From: Limnospira sp050045915
GTDB lineage: Bacteria > Cyanobacteriota > Cyanobacteriia > Cyanobacteriales > Microcoleaceae
NCBI GenBank assembly: GCA_050045915.1
Contig: JBNGCR010000001.1
Location: forward strand, 57,415 to 121,414
Length of the DNA stretch: 64,000 nt
Reading direction: 5' to 3'
The notes beneath the pieces were generated by a model. That model was not told where the DNA came from. It was given only the letters and a program-made list of their open reading frames with translations, and did no database searches. How positions within the stretch are numbered: position 1 is the stretch's first letter; each line of letters opens with the position of its first letter. The position numbers and the translations under genes are program-made. This document shows positions 28,175-37,801 of this stretch, piece by piece.

Positions 28175-30088
28175 CTACTTACCCGCCGCCGCCGGTTGCC
28201 GGTTTCGCACTTCTAAATAAATCAACAAGGCGTTGATGTCCGCCGGATTCACCCCGCCAATTCGGGATGCCTGACCGATGGTCAGCGGCTTGACTCGGTT
28301 CAACTTTTCCCGGGACTCCATCGATAGGGTTTCGATTTTCATGTAGTCCAAATTTTCGGGAAGTTTGCGGTTGGCGTGGCGGCTGATTTGGTCGATTTGG
28401 TTTTGCTGGCGTTCCATGTAGCCGGAATATTTGATCTCGATTTCGGCCCCTTCTTTTTCCGCCAATTCCAACTCCGGACGACCCAGGCCGTATTGTTCCA
28501 ATTGGGGATAGTGGAATCCCGGACGCCGCAACAATTCCGCCAGGGTGATCGATCCTTTTATTCGCTGTTGGGTATCCGATGCGATCGCCACCCCCACTTC
28601 TTCCCGTTCCTTGACTCGGGTGGTTTCCAACCGTTTTTTTTCGGCGAGAATATTCGCCTGTTTGCGCTGGAACAATTCCCAGCGGCGATCGTCGATCAAA
28701 CCGATTTCCCGGCCCAATGGAGTCAGTCGCCGATCCGCATTGTCCGATCGCAGCAACAGCCGGTACTCGGAACGACTCGTCAGCATCCGGTAGGGTTCCC
28801 GCAGATCTTTCGTACACAGATCGTCAATCAACGTGCCGATATAACTCTGTTCACGGGGAAAGATTATCGCCTCTTCGCCCCGCACCAATTTCACCGCATT
28901 AATTCCGGCGACAATCCCCTGTGCCGCCGCCTCTTCATAGCCGGTGGTTCCGTTGATCTGACCCGCACAAAATAGCCCCTCTATTTTCTTGGTCATCATC
29001 GTCGGATAACATTGCGTCGCGGGCAAATAGTCGTATTCCACCGCGTAGGCCGGACGCAGCATCACGCAGTTTTCCAAACCGGGGAGGGTTCGCAACATTT
29101 CCAACTGCAATTTCTCCGGCAATCCGGTGGAAAATCCCTGGATGTAAAGTTCGGGAATATTTCGCCCTTCCGGTTCGATAAAAATCTGGTGACTTTCCTT
29201 ATCCGCAAATCGAACAATTTTATCTTCGATACTCGGACAGTAGCGGGGTCCTTTCGCGTCCACCCAGCCGCCGTAGACGGGGGATAGATGCAAATTTTCC
29301 TGAATTAAACGGTGGGTTTCTGCGGTCGTCCGGGTCAAATAACAGTTCATTTGTTCCCGTTCCACCCACACTTGGGGGTCGAAACTGAACCACCGCACGC
29401 GATCGTCTCCCGGCTGGGGTTCCAAGTGGGTATAATCGACGGAACGCTTGTCCACCCGCGCCGGAGTTCCGGTTTTCAGGCGTCCGGTTTCAAACCCCAA
29501 ACGGTTGAGCGTTTCCGTCAATCCCACGGCGGCGAATTCTCCGGCTCGTCCGGCTGGCATGGATTTATTTCCCACCCAAATTACGCCGCCCAAAAAGGTG
29601 CCGGTGGTGAGGATGACGGCTCGGCAGCGAAAGGCGACGCCGAAATAGGTTTCGACGCCGATAATTTCGTCGTTATTTCCTAATACTAAATCCGTCACCA
29701 TCCCTTCGCGGACGGAGAGATTTTCTTGATTTTCGACGATGCCGCGCATCACCGCCGCATATTCCCGCTTGTCGGTTTGTGCCCGCAGCGCCCAGACTGC
29801 GGGGCCGCGAGAACTGTTGAGGAGGCGCTTTTGCAGGTAGGTGCGATCGGCCATTTTGCCGATTTCTCCCCCCAACGCATCGACTTCATGGGTGAGTTGG
29901 GACTTGGCTGGGGCTCCGACGGCGGGGTTGCAGGGTTGCCACGCAATTTTATCCAGGTTGAGGGTGAGCAGCAAGGTGCGACACCCCAAACGCGCCGAAG
30001 CCAAAGCCGCTTCACAGCCAGAGTGTCCCGCACCCACCACGATGATGTCGAATTCGTCTTGAAAGTCTACGGGGGAAGTTACTGTCAT
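28175..30088 (-). CDS. mnmG: tRNA uridine-5-carboxymethylaminomethyl modification enzyme
   Basis: MnmG (GidA) works with MnmE to install the carboxymethylaminomethyl group on U34 of several tRNAs, using FAD and a folate. The 637 residues match the family. The FAD fold begins V-V-G-A-G-H-S-G-C-E-A near residue 17; other family motifs include C-N-P-A-V-G-A-P-A-K near 53 and the C-terminal helical domain that contacts MnmE. mnmE is not in the window. The start ATG at 30088 gives a normal N terminus. Confidence 0.97.
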   Translation of the reverse strand: MTVTSPVDFQDEFDIIVVGAGHSGCEAALASARLGCRTLLLTLNLDKIAWQPCNPAVGAPAKSQLTHEVDALGGEIGKMADRTYLQKRLLNSSRGPAVWALRAQTDKREYAAVMRGIVENQENLSVREGMVTDLVLGNNDEIIGVETYFGVAFRCRAVILTTGTFLGGVIWVGNKSMPAGRAGEFAAVGLTETLNRLGFETGRLKTGTPARVDKRSVDYTHLEPQPGDDRVRWFSFDPQVWVEREQMNCYLTRTTAETHRLIQENLHLSPVYGGWVDAKGPRYCPSIEDKIVRFADKESHQIFIEPEGRNIPELYIQGFSTGLPEKLQLEMLRTLPGLENCVMLRPAYAVEYDYLPATQCYPTMMTKKIEGLFCAGQINGTTGYEEAAAQGIVAGINAVKLVRGEEAIIFPREQSYIGTLIDDLCTKDLREPYRMLTSRSEYRLLLRSDNADRRLTPLGREIGLIDDRRWELFQRKQANILAEKKRLETTRVKEREEVGVAIASDTQQRIKGSITLAELLRRPGFHYPQLEQYGLGRPELELAEKEGAEIEIKYSGYMERQQNQIDQISRHANRKLPENLDYMKIETLSMESREKLNRVKPLTIGQASRIGGVNPADINALLIYLEVRNRQPAAAGK

Positions 30089-30202
30089 GGTCGGGATTCG
30101 TGCGATGTTCGATTGATTTTTATTTTAGCGATATTGTCTATTATTTTACAGGTTTGAATGTGAATTGTGCGATCGCGCCCCTTGAAACTTCCGGATTTCC
30201 GA

Positions 30203-30790
30203 TTACCAAATGGTCGATAAATCCAAAACAAAACCGGGCAAAACTGTCTCCCCCGATACCGTTTGGGGATTGTCAAGTATTTCCATTTCGCGATCGCGCC
30301 GATAAATTTCGACCTGGCGCTGTTGGCGATCGATCAGCCACCCCAACCTCGCCCCATTTTCCATATATTCTCGCATTTTTTCTCGGGTGTCCGGCCGGGT
30401 GTCGCTGGGGGACATCAATTCGACCACAAAATCCGGACACAGGGGCAAAAATTTGTCCTTTTCTTCCCGGGTCAAAGCGTCCCAGCGATCGATGCTCAAC
30501 CAAGAGGCATCGGGGGCGCGTTTGGCTCCGTTCGGCAAGATCAAACCGCCGTTAGAATCAAATACCTTGCCGAGATTATTCTGGCGACTCCAGGCTTTGA
30601 GTTGATAGATCAGATCGGCATTGCGTTCGCTTGTATATCCTCCGGTCGGCGGCATGATAATGAGTTCTCCGTTGGCGGTCGCTTCAAATCTCAGGTCGTC
30701 ATTATCCCGGCAGAGTTGCCAAAACTGCTCGTCGGTCAGGGGGAGTTTTAATTCCAGTTTTGGCGACAGATAAGTGGTCGGCGTTTCCAT
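30203..30790 (-). CDS. Uma2 family endonuclease-like protein (DUF820)
   Basis: A 195-residue Uma2 protein with no coiled-coil tail. Family marks: L-T-D-E-Q-F-W-Q-L-C near residue 20, G-A-K-R-A-P-D-A-S-W near 90, P-D-F-V-V-E-L-M-S-P-S-D near 118 (candidate catalytic Asp and Glu), and G-W-L-I-D near 150. The start at METPTTYL (30790) fits the family better than the longer frame. Like the copy at 7.3 kb, it stands beside unrelated genes. Role unknown. Confidence 0.88.
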   Translation of the reverse strand: METPTTYLSPKLELKLPLTDEQFWQLCRDNDDLRFEATANGELIIMPPTGGYTSERNADLIYQLKAWSRQNNLGKVFDSNGGLILPNGAKRAPDASWLSIDRWDALTREEKDKFLPLCPDFVVELMSPSDTRPDTREKMREYMENGARLGWLIDRQQRQVEIYRRDREMEILDNPQTVSGETVLPGFVLDLSTIW

Positions 30791-30848
30791 GATATTTGAC
30801 CTCTCCAACTCTCGATCGCTATTGTATCTCAACTCGGGGGCGATCGCC

Positions 30849-32372
30849 TCAATTTCCCGGCAATTCCGTTTCTGAAATGGGGGCGAAAGGGGGTCGGGTT
30901 TTGGGTGGTATGAGATATAAATTTCCCCTCTGGGTGTCGGTATTTCCGTTTAAATTAAAGAGGAAATAGGTGTTCATTTGACCCTTTCCTTTGACGTAGA
31001 TTGGCTCTCGCTTCTCGAATACATATCGGTCTTTTAAGAGTTGATATGTCACCTCGGAGACGTGAATTTTTCCGGGTACGCCGTGAGACTCCATCCGAGA
31101 TGCGGTGTTGACTGTATCCCCCCACAAATCATAGATAAACTTTTTCAGGCCGATCACGCCCGCCACGACGGGTCCGCTGTGGATGCCAATGCGGATGCTC
31201 AAATTTTTGTCCTGTGTCCGATTGAACTCGACCACAACTTGTTGCATTTTCAGGGCCATTTCGGCAATGGCGATCGCGTGATCGTCTCGCCGGGTGGGCA
31301 GGCCACCGACCACCATGTAAGCATCTCCGATGGTTTTTATTTTCTCCAATTCGTAGGCTTCGCTTAGGAGGTCAAAAGCGGAAAAAATTTGATTAAGGAG
31401 GTTAACCAAATCCACCGGAGAAAGCTGAGATGCCAACTCCGTAAAACCGACGATATCGGCGAACAAAACTGTCACCTCGGAAAAACTTTCGGCCATGATG
31501 CTGGGTTGGCGTTTGAGCTTGTCGGCAATTTTTTTGGGCAATATGTTCAGCAACAGCCGTTCCGTTTGTTCTCGTTCCCGCTGCAAGGCTGCTTCCGACA
31601 GCAACCGTGCGGTGATGTCTCTCAAAATCGCCCGGGTCGCGATCGCCTTGCCATCTTTCAATTTGCAATTGATACTGCCTTCGACCGCGATCGTCCGGCG
31701 ATCTTTGGTGATAAATTCTGACCTCAACGAATCGATCATTTCCCCCGATATCAAACGGGAAAAAATTTGCAAAAATTGAAATTTGCTGTCGGGATGAATG
31801 ATATCAAAAATCGTCAGATCTTTGATTTCCGAGTCCGCATATCCGAGGGTTTCTTTCCAGGCTCGGTTGACATACATAAAATGACCGTCGGGGCCGAAAG
31901 ACTGGATCAAATCGCTGGCATTTTCAAACAGATCGCGATATCGTTCTTCGCTTTCCGCCAGAGCATTTAACAAAAGGCTGGTTTCGTTGGTCGCTTGGAC
32001 TAACTTTTGTTCCAGAACCATCCGTTCTGTCACGTTAGCCAAGAAAATAATGAGCTGCTCTTCCTGGGTTTCTGGATGCCGATAGAGGTTGACAAATAAA
32101 TCGAAATAAACAGGGGGAGTCCCTTCTGGAAAACGACCAATTCCCTTCAATTCAAAGCTGGGTAGTCCTCCCCGCAAAACCTCTGTCAAAATTTCTTCGG
32201 TTCCGAACAGTTCCGGGAACCCGTTGCGGACATCCTCCCCGGGGACTAATTGTTCGGGTGGGTCGGCAAAACGTCCCGCCGTCGCCGAAATTTCACAGAC
32301 GATCAAGTTGCCATCCAAAGTTAGATATTCTAAGTGATGGGGAACTACGATTTTTGGCCGAACCTGTTTCAT
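30849..32372 (-). CDS. PAS domain class III adenylate cyclase
   Basis: A 507-residue cytoplasmic cyclase that should make cAMP from ATP. An N-terminal PAS-like region (about 10-115), a short coiled coil, a clear PAS domain (about 140-260, with an R-D-I-T end) and a cyclase domain (about 295-475). Metal ligands are D306 (F-A-D-I-V-G-F-T) and D350 (T-I-G-D-A-Y-M). K346 and D415 (Y-D-L-W-G-D-T) are the residues that select adenine over guanine, and N422/R426 stabilise the transition state, so all catalytic residues are present. It is the last gene of a same-strand run with the small GTPase (91-base gap), suggesting that the GTPase or its partner acts on the PAS region or shares the pathway. Confidence 0.92.
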   Translation of the reverse strand: MKQVRPKIVVPHHLEYLTLDGNLIVCEISATAGRFADPPEQLVPGEDVRNGFPELFGTEEILTEVLRGGLPSFELKGIGRFPEGTPPVYFDLFVNLYRHPETQEEQLIIFLANVTERMVLEQKLVQATNETSLLLNALAESEERYRDLFENASDLIQSFGPDGHFMYVNRAWKETLGYADSEIKDLTIFDIIHPDSKFQFLQIFSRLISGEMIDSLRSEFITKDRRTIAVEGSINCKLKDGKAIATRAILRDITARLLSEAALQREREQTERLLLNILPKKIADKLKRQPSIMAESFSEVTVLFADIVGFTELASQLSPVDLVNLLNQIFSAFDLLSEAYELEKIKTIGDAYMVVGGLPTRRDDHAIAIAEMALKMQQVVVEFNRTQDKNLSIRIGIHSGPVVAGVIGLKKFIYDLWGDTVNTASRMESHGVPGKIHVSEVTYQLLKDRYVFEKREPIYVKGKGQMNTYFLFNLNGNTDTQRGNLYLIPPKTRPPFAPISETELPGN

Positions 32373-32463
32373 GTCGTCCTCGATTTGATTTTCGACACAT
32401 CTTGATACTGATCAATTATACTGCCTCGATTTCTCCCTCTCCGACTCAAATTGCGATCGCGAC

Positions 32464-32997
32464 TCAAGTGGGGACAACCATCTTCTCTGCCAATTTTTGA
32501 AAAATTTCATCGACATAATCGCCCGTTTTTGCGGAAGTTTGATAAATTCCCACGGCTTTTTCGGAAACTTCGGGCGGGACGCACCGGGTCAGGTTTTGCA
32601 GTTGTGATTCATTGACTAAATCTGATTTATTCAAAGCGACGATAATTTCTCCCTTGGGATTCACGGATAAAAACAAGTTCAAATGTTCGATCAGTCGCTC
32701 GATCGTTTCCTGGCGGGTCAGATCCGCCACCAACATCACTCCGGCCGCTCCCTGAAGGTATGAAGGGGCGATCGCTTTAAATTTCGTGTGTCCTTCGATA
32801 TCCCAAATTAACAACTGCAAATTCAGCGTTTCTGACGGTTTGATGTTGTTTAATTCGACCGCTTTTCGGGAGATTTTAACCCCCACGGTTGACAAATATT
32901 GGTCGCTAAATTGGCGATCAACGAATTGCCGAATTAGGCTGGTTTTGCCGACGCTGAAATCACCAACCATACACATTTTTTTAGAGATTGTAGACAT
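32464..32997 (-). CDS. Ras/Rab-like prokaryotic small GTPase
   Basis: A 177-residue GTPase with all G motifs: P-loop GDFSVGKT at 12-19, switch I Thr at 37, G3 W-D-I-E-G-H at 65-70, G4 NKSD at 123-126 and G5 TSAK at 154-157. The G3 box differs from the D-T-A-G-Q of Ras: the position of catalytic Gln61 is His, so intrinsic hydrolysis may be low and depend on a partner. There is no C-terminal prenylation Cys. It follows the OmpA-family gene by 10 bases, which implies cotranscription and probably a physical link: the OmpA-family protein contains a roadblock-like domain, the type that regulates MglA-type GTPases. Confidence 0.92.
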   Translation of the reverse strand: MSTISKKMCMVGDFSVGKTSLIRQFVDRQFSDQYLSTVGVKISRKAVELNNIKPSETLNLQLLIWDIEGHTKFKAIAPSYLQGAAGVMLVADLTRQETIERLIEHLNLFLSVNPKGEIIVALNKSDLVNESQLQNLTRCVPPEVSEKAVGIYQTSAKTGDYVDEIFQKLAEKMVVPT

Positions 32998-33007
32998 TTG
33001 ATTGAGG

Positions 33008-35476
33008 TTATTCTCCCGATCTTTCTATTATTTCAAATACCACAGTTCTGCCCAACAGGAAAGGTTGATGAGATGCGACATCGGTCGGTGGCTCCGGGTT
33101 CCCCACCACTTCCAGGCGGTTCGGGTCGATACCCTGTTCAGTGAGAGCGTCGCGCACGGCTTCGGCTCTGTTGAGGGCCAATTGCTGGTTTTTGGCGGCA
33201 TTGCCGCTGACATCGGTGTGGCCGATTATTTTGAGGGAGAGTCGGGGATAGCGATCGAGAACCTCTTTGATTCGGGTGATGATGGCGGTATCTTTGGGGT
33301 TCAATTTTGCCGATCCCCCGTCAAAATAAATGCGGTTTTCGATGTGAACCGGATCGACTTTTAAGGTACTGAAAACCGACTGGACGCCGGGAATTTTTTT
33401 AAAGGCTTCGGAAATTTGATGGGCATCTTTAATTTGCCTCACTTGACCGTCGATCGCGACTTGGCGATCGCTGTAATGGGTTTGAATTAAAATACTGGGA
33501 AGTTCGTTAAATAGGGCGGTCAATCGCTCTACTTCCTCGGCGGTTTCGAGGGGATCGGGGGGGACATCGACGGCGATCAATTGATTGTCCACTTCCCGAT
33601 CGGGAGCGGTCGATAAAGCCAGAGTTTCCGCCAAGTTTCGTAATCTTTCATTGGGAACTTTTCCGGTCAATTTTAAGCGATCGCCTTTCACATTGACGCC
33701 GATTTTATAAATCGACAATTCGGGGGTCGAGTCCAACACCTCGGCGGTTTGGATTTCGAGGTGCCGTTCCCGGGCATTTTGATAAGAAAAATATCCCCAA
33801 GGGACGAGGACTGCCAACCCCATCAAAACCCCTAAACCGATCAGCGCCATCGGCAGCCGATTGAATTTATTTTCGACCGGGAATTGTATTAATTTCTCCA
33901 AGAGTTGATTGACGGCCGCCGGGATACTTTCGCGATCGCCGTCAAAGTTTTCGATCGCGTCGCCGTAATCCAAAATGATTGTCCCCATCGTTTTTCGCAT
34001 TTTCTCAATAAATTTCTGGGTCGGTTCCCCTGTCATGACGACGGCTAAATAGCAGTAACCCGCCACTTCTAGGATGATTTTGGAAGCGCCATATTCAATT
34101 TCATTGAGTTCCGAATAATCGTCCGATCGCACGATACAGTCATTGACGAAACTCCGAATCGCCGTCAACATCCCCCCGATCATGTCCGATTCGAGGTAAT
34201 AGCTTCCAGATGTCTGCACGTCGGAAATAATTAATCCTGAACTTTTGTGAACCAAAAATATGGCTTGGATGCTGAACGGCATCGATTCTTGTAGGATCAG
34301 TTCGGCTTCTGAAACCCCTTGAAATTTGGCTCGAACTTTTCGGGTGACTCCCTCCACGCTCAAGGCGTTGGCAACTTTTTGGTTGATATTTTGAATGGCT
34401 TCGGTCAGGTATTTGCTGATGGTATTGCCGATCACCGGATACAAAGCGTCCACCATCGCATCCCGTTCGAGGCGAATTTGTTCTTTGATCGCCCTCCCCA
34501 TTTCCGGCGCCAAGGCGTTGGCGATCGCGTCCCGATCCAGTTTTCGTTGCTCCCGGATCGCGATCGCGATTTCGGGTGCCAGGGCTCTGGCGACTTCTTC
34601 GGGAGAATTGATGATATGCTGGGAAATGGCACCGGGTAACAGGTCGGCGATCGCGTCGATCATCCCCGATTTATTTTGTCGTTTCTTGCTGGCGATGATT
34701 TCATCAATAACCGGCACGATCGAGGAAATAATCTCTTGTTTCGATGCGCTAAATTCCCGCTCTAGAATCTCCATTATCGCCGGAACCAAGAGCTGAAAAA
34801 TTGCGTCGGGAGCTTCAAATTTTTCCTGGACGGCCCGGAGTTTTTGTTCGGTCGAATCGATTTTTTCGTGTAGCCTCGGTAATTCTCCTTCGATATAGGT
34901 TTTCGTGATTTCTTCAAACTCGGATAATTTTGACCCCAGCAGCAAATCCTGCAAGGCGTCGAATGGATCGGGCAACTCCTCCGCCCGTTGGATTTTTGTA
35001 TCGCTGCCATTGCCCTCGGGAAAATTTGAGACGGTCTGTTTTAGATTCAAACCATCTGAAGGGACATCATCGCTCGAATTGGTATCCGCATTTTCATCGT
35101 CTGTCCATTTCTCCTCCGACGGGCTGAACTCGTTGGGTTCGACTTCAATTAACCGCAGCCTCTCGGTGAGCAATGGCTCACTTTCGGGCACCAATTCCGA
35201 GGAGGTGACGGGTAGGTTCGGCAAATTGTCGCGATCGCCGAGGAGGGGGACTTCCCGATTATCCTCAGGCGGATGAGAAAAATGGTCTACCGGGTTTTCC
35301 GGTGCGATCTTTTGATGCTCAACTGGTGACTTTTCTTCCTCTGGGAATTGGGGCAAATGGGCGAGAGTGCGATCGTCGGACTTTTCGCTCAAAACCTCCA
35401 CCAACAGATCGACCAATCCTTCCAGTTGTTCTTCCGGCTGGTGGGACTTTAGATCAACATCTTTGTGTCCGTTCAT
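33008..35476 (-). CDS. OmpA-family envelope protein with roadblock-like, BON-like and transmembrane segments
   Basis: About 822 residues (numbering below from the upstream Met at 35506). The N-terminal 180 residues are acidic and low-complexity. A helical section (about 180-395) holds A-L-A-P-E and D-A-L-x-P-V repeats. A domain at about 402-523 (I-F-L-V-H-K-S-S-G-L and D-M-I-G-G-M-L-T-A-I) resembles a roadblock/longin sensor. A single membrane helix at about 551-573 follows, then two BON-like modules (about 595-718) and an OmpA peptidoglycan-binding domain (about 726-828, with H-T-D-V-S-G near 763 and N-R-A-E-A-V). So the roadblock-like part faces the cytoplasm and the OmpA part the cell wall. 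The start at 35476 (MNGHKD) or 35506 is not resolved. It is probably the membrane partner of the GTPase gene 10 bases downstream. Confidence 0.85.
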   Translation of the reverse strand: MNGHKDVDLKSHQPEEQLEGLVDLLVEVLSEKSDDRTLAHLPQFPEEEKSPVEHQKIAPENPVDHFSHPPEDNREVPLLGDRDNLPNLPVTSSELVPESEPLLTERLRLIEVEPNEFSPSEEKWTDDENADTNSSDDVPSDGLNLKQTVSNFPEGNGSDTKIQRAEELPDPFDALQDLLLGSKLSEFEEITKTYIEGELPRLHEKIDSTEQKLRAVQEKFEAPDAIFQLLVPAIMEILEREFSASKQEIISSIVPVIDEIIASKKRQNKSGMIDAIADLLPGAISQHIINSPEEVARALAPEIAIAIREQRKLDRDAIANALAPEMGRAIKEQIRLERDAMVDALYPVIGNTISKYLTEAIQNINQKVANALSVEGVTRKVRAKFQGVSEAELILQESMPFSIQAIFLVHKSSGLIISDVQTSGSYYLESDMIGGMLTAIRSFVNDCIVRSDDYSELNEIEYGASKIILEVAGYCYLAVVMTGEPTQKFIEKMRKTMGTIILDYGDAIENFDGDRESIPAAVNQLLEKLIQFPVENKFNRLPMALIGLGVLMGLAVLVPWGYFSYQNARERHLEIQTAEVLDSTPELSIYKIGVNVKGDRLKLTGKVPNERLRNLAETLALSTAPDREVDNQLIAVDVPPDPLETAEEVERLTALFNELPSILIQTHYSDRQVAIDGQVRQIKDAHQISEAFKKIPGVQSVFSTLKVDPVHIENRIYFDGGSAKLNPKDTAIITRIKEVLDRYPRLSLKIIGHTDVSGNAAKNQQLALNRAEAVRDALTEQGIDPNRLEVVGNPEPPTDVASHQPFLLGRTVVFEIIERSGE

Positions 35477-35618
35477 GGTGGCTGTTTTTTTGTTGGATAT
35501 GCCCATCGGATGCTACCCCCCCAATTTTCCAATTCAATTGTCGCCATCAAAGCATCCCACAAATAGACCTCGCCCGATTGGTGACATTTAAAATACCCTT
35601 TTCCCGGGTAAAAATCGT

Positions 35619-36227
35619 TTATTGATTTTCCGTTCCTTCCAACAGTTGAACGTCGGTGTACATATTCGTATCCGCCGCTTCTTGGAGCTGTGGCACGAAC
35701 TCGGTTCCCTTCAACTTCATCCCCATCTCAAATAGGATTTCTGCCATATCGTGTTTGGAAACTTTCGTATCTCTCATCATCGACAACCGCTGTTCGAGCT
35801 GCTCGAACACCTGTTTTTTTAAGTCCCTAAAGTCCTCTTGCAGTCGATCGCGGGTTTCGGTAAATTCTTCACGGAGCAGGTTGGTTTGACTGTCGAGAGA
35901 TTCGTCGAGGGCTTCAATCCCATTAGAAAACTTGCGGTTAATCCGTTCGAGCTGCTGTCGCAGTTCCGCCGCCTCTTCTTTGCTTTCGCTGTTGAGAGAC
36001 TTGATCTTTTTTTCTAAAGATTCATTGGTAGCCCGGATTTCAGTTGATAAAATGCTCTTTACCTGTTGGGCATAATCGTACAGTTCCTGCTGAAGTCGGG
36101 ATAGGTCGGACTCCATTTTATCGAAGCGATTATTAAAATCCCGAATATTTGAACCAAAAATAATATCGCGAATTTGCTCGATATTCGCCAGCCTTTCGCG
36201 CATTTCTTCTTTGGTTATATCGGACAT
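35619..36227 (-). CDS. Coiled-coil protein
   Basis: A 202-residue charged protein that is almost entirely alpha-helical: heptads of Leu, Ile and Phe run from about residue 10 to 155 with Glu, Lys and Arg between, and a short conserved-looking end follows (H-D-M-A-E-I-L-F-E-M-G-M-K-L-K-G). No family is recognised. The start is the ATG at 36227, preceded by AAGGAGAA at 36231-36238, rather than the longer frame. It is the first gene of the same-strand run that continues with the OmpA-family protein (about 140 bases on), the GTPase and the cyclase, and may be a scaffold for them. Confidence 0.75.
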   Translation of the reverse strand: MSDITKEEMRERLANIEQIRDIIFGSNIRDFNNRFDKMESDLSRLQQELYDYAQQVKSILSTEIRATNESLEKKIKSLNSESKEEAAELRQQLERINRKFSNGIEALDESLDSQTNLLREEFTETRDRLQEDFRDLKKQVFEQLEQRLSMMRDTKVSKHDMAEILFEMGMKLKGTEFVPQLQEAADTNMYTDVQLLEGTENQ

Positions 36228-36772
36228 AATTTCTCCTTGGACGATCGCCAATATTCTCGGTGCTTATCTGTTGTTTTTGGGGGCTGTAATTATTGCCGGC
36301 ATGGCTCTCACTTTTACCCTTACATAAATACCCGGAAAATTGACCGGATTTTGATCCGGACGGACCCTCAAATTCAGAAATAGAGCTGCCAACTTGTCAA
36401 GATCGTCAACCCCGAGTCTGTGGTTTTTTTCAGACTTTCCCCGTTGATGATAGTATCATATAATCCGTCCGCCGTCAATCTCGCGCAACAATTATTGATA
36501 TTCAAGGGATCGGTCGCCGATCCCGGGTATAATTGGCTTCGGAAACCCTTCTCTGACGGTCGATCGCACGCCCGAGGTCAGGGTACGGAGGCCGGATGAA
36601 ATCGGCAATTTAGGCGGACTTACGAGAGGCTTTCGCCAGTGAACCGATTTTTCAGAACCCTCGGGGTCTGTTCTGGCGAGATGGGCACGAGTGACGCCAT
36701 TTATCGCCTCCCCCTCACCCCGGAAACCGGGTGTTAATCTTTCAGTAGAATTGTACGGCATCAATTGACGAG
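36228..36772. other. Divergent intergenic region
   Basis: Separates the coiled-coil gene (minus) from the membrane protein gene (plus), so both promoters should be here. A small inverted repeat, AGTCTG with CAGACT about ten bases apart, lies at about 36415-36436. No convincing gene is seen; a 90-residue minus-strand frame at 36492-36764 has the composition of a shadow. Confidence 0.45.
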
Positions 36773-37801
36773 ATGAATATTCCTTCCCTGCTCAATGTCG
36801 CGATCGGTTTATTTTTAGTTTACCTGATTTTGAGCCTGCTGGTTTCAGACTTGCAAGAATTGATTTCGGCCTACTTATTTGATTGGCGGGCAAAAAATCT
36901 GAAATCGTCCATCGAGAGCATTTTGGGAACCGAAACCGCCCGCAACTTGTACGAACATCCGTTAATTCGATCGCTGAAAAATCACAAAATGGATCGCGAC
37001 AAGGGGGCGGCTGGTCCGTCTTACATCCCCGACGAAACCTTCGCCCTGGCACTAATTGGGCTGTTGATGGAAGCGGCGGGGCTCGAAGAAAAAATCGTGG
37101 TGCTTTCCGTGCAAGAGTTCAAGGAGGCTCTCGCCTCCGATGGCGTGCGGGAACTGTTAAATCCGGAGCGGATCGAACTGATGCGATCGCTGGCCAACAA
37201 AGCCCAGATCGACTGCGGAAAAGACCCATTTATCAAATCGTTGGAATGCGAGTTAATTAAGTGGTTTCAGCAGTCGATGGATCGCGCCTCCGGAGTCTTC
37301 AAGCGCCGCGTGAAAGGGATGATTTTAGTCCTCGGTTTCGGCCTCGCCGTCCTGCTCAATGTCGATACTTTAAACCTCGCCACCCGCCTGTCTTTGGAAC
37401 CCGTCCTTCGGGAACAGGTGAGCCGAAATGTTGACTTCGTTTTGAGTGAAAATGCCCTGTCCGAATATCTCAATTGTTTGGAACGAGCATCTTTAGAACC
37501 CAAAGATTGCCAAAGCCTCGTCAGCCCGGATTTTTTGAACGTGGCAGAATGGGAACTTCTGTCCCTCCCTTTGGGTTGGAATTCTGCCAATTTGAGCTAT
37601 CAATTCGGGGAAGATTTTTCCAGCTTAAAAGTGTTACGGGCAATTTTGGGTTGGACCCTGACCGCGATCGCCATCTCCATGGGATCATCGTTCTGGTTCG
37701 ACCTCCTCAACCGGCTGATCGATGTCCGCAACACCGGCAATAAACCCCCCGCCACGATCAAATTTAAAAGCTCAAAATCCTCGGATTCTTCTCACTCCTA
37801 A
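36773..37801 (+). CDS. Hypothetical membrane protein, 342 residues
   Basis: Three hydrophobic helices (about 8-28, 180-200 and 292-313) with a long polar section between the first two and another between the last two. The final stretch G-S-S-F-W-F-D-L-L-N-R-L-I-D-V-R looks like a conserved signature, followed by a Ser/Lys tail. I do not know a function. It starts divergently from the GTPase/OmpA gene run and ends one base before the pyrF stop on the other strand. A link to the GTPase module is possible from position only. Confidence 0.75.
   Translation: MNIPSLLNVAIGLFLVYLILSLLVSDLQELISAYLFDWRAKNLKSSIESILGTETARNLYEHPLIRSLKNHKMDRDKGAAGPSYIPDETFALALIGLLMEAAGLEEKIVVLSVQEFKEALASDGVRELLNPERIELMRSLANKAQIDCGKDPFIKSLECELIKWFQQSMDRASGVFKRRVKGMILVLGFGLAVLLNVDTLNLATRLSLEPVLREQVSRNVDFVLSENALSEYLNCLERASLEPKDCQSLVSPDFLNVAEWELLSLPLGWNSANLSYQFGEDFSSLKVLRAILGWTLTAIAISMGSSFWFDLLNRLIDVRNTGNKPPATIKFKSSKSSDSSHS

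Noticed and set aside
36492..36764. 90-residue minus-strand frame before the membrane protein gene
   Set aside because: Composition resembles non-coding DNA, with no motif or ribosome binding site.
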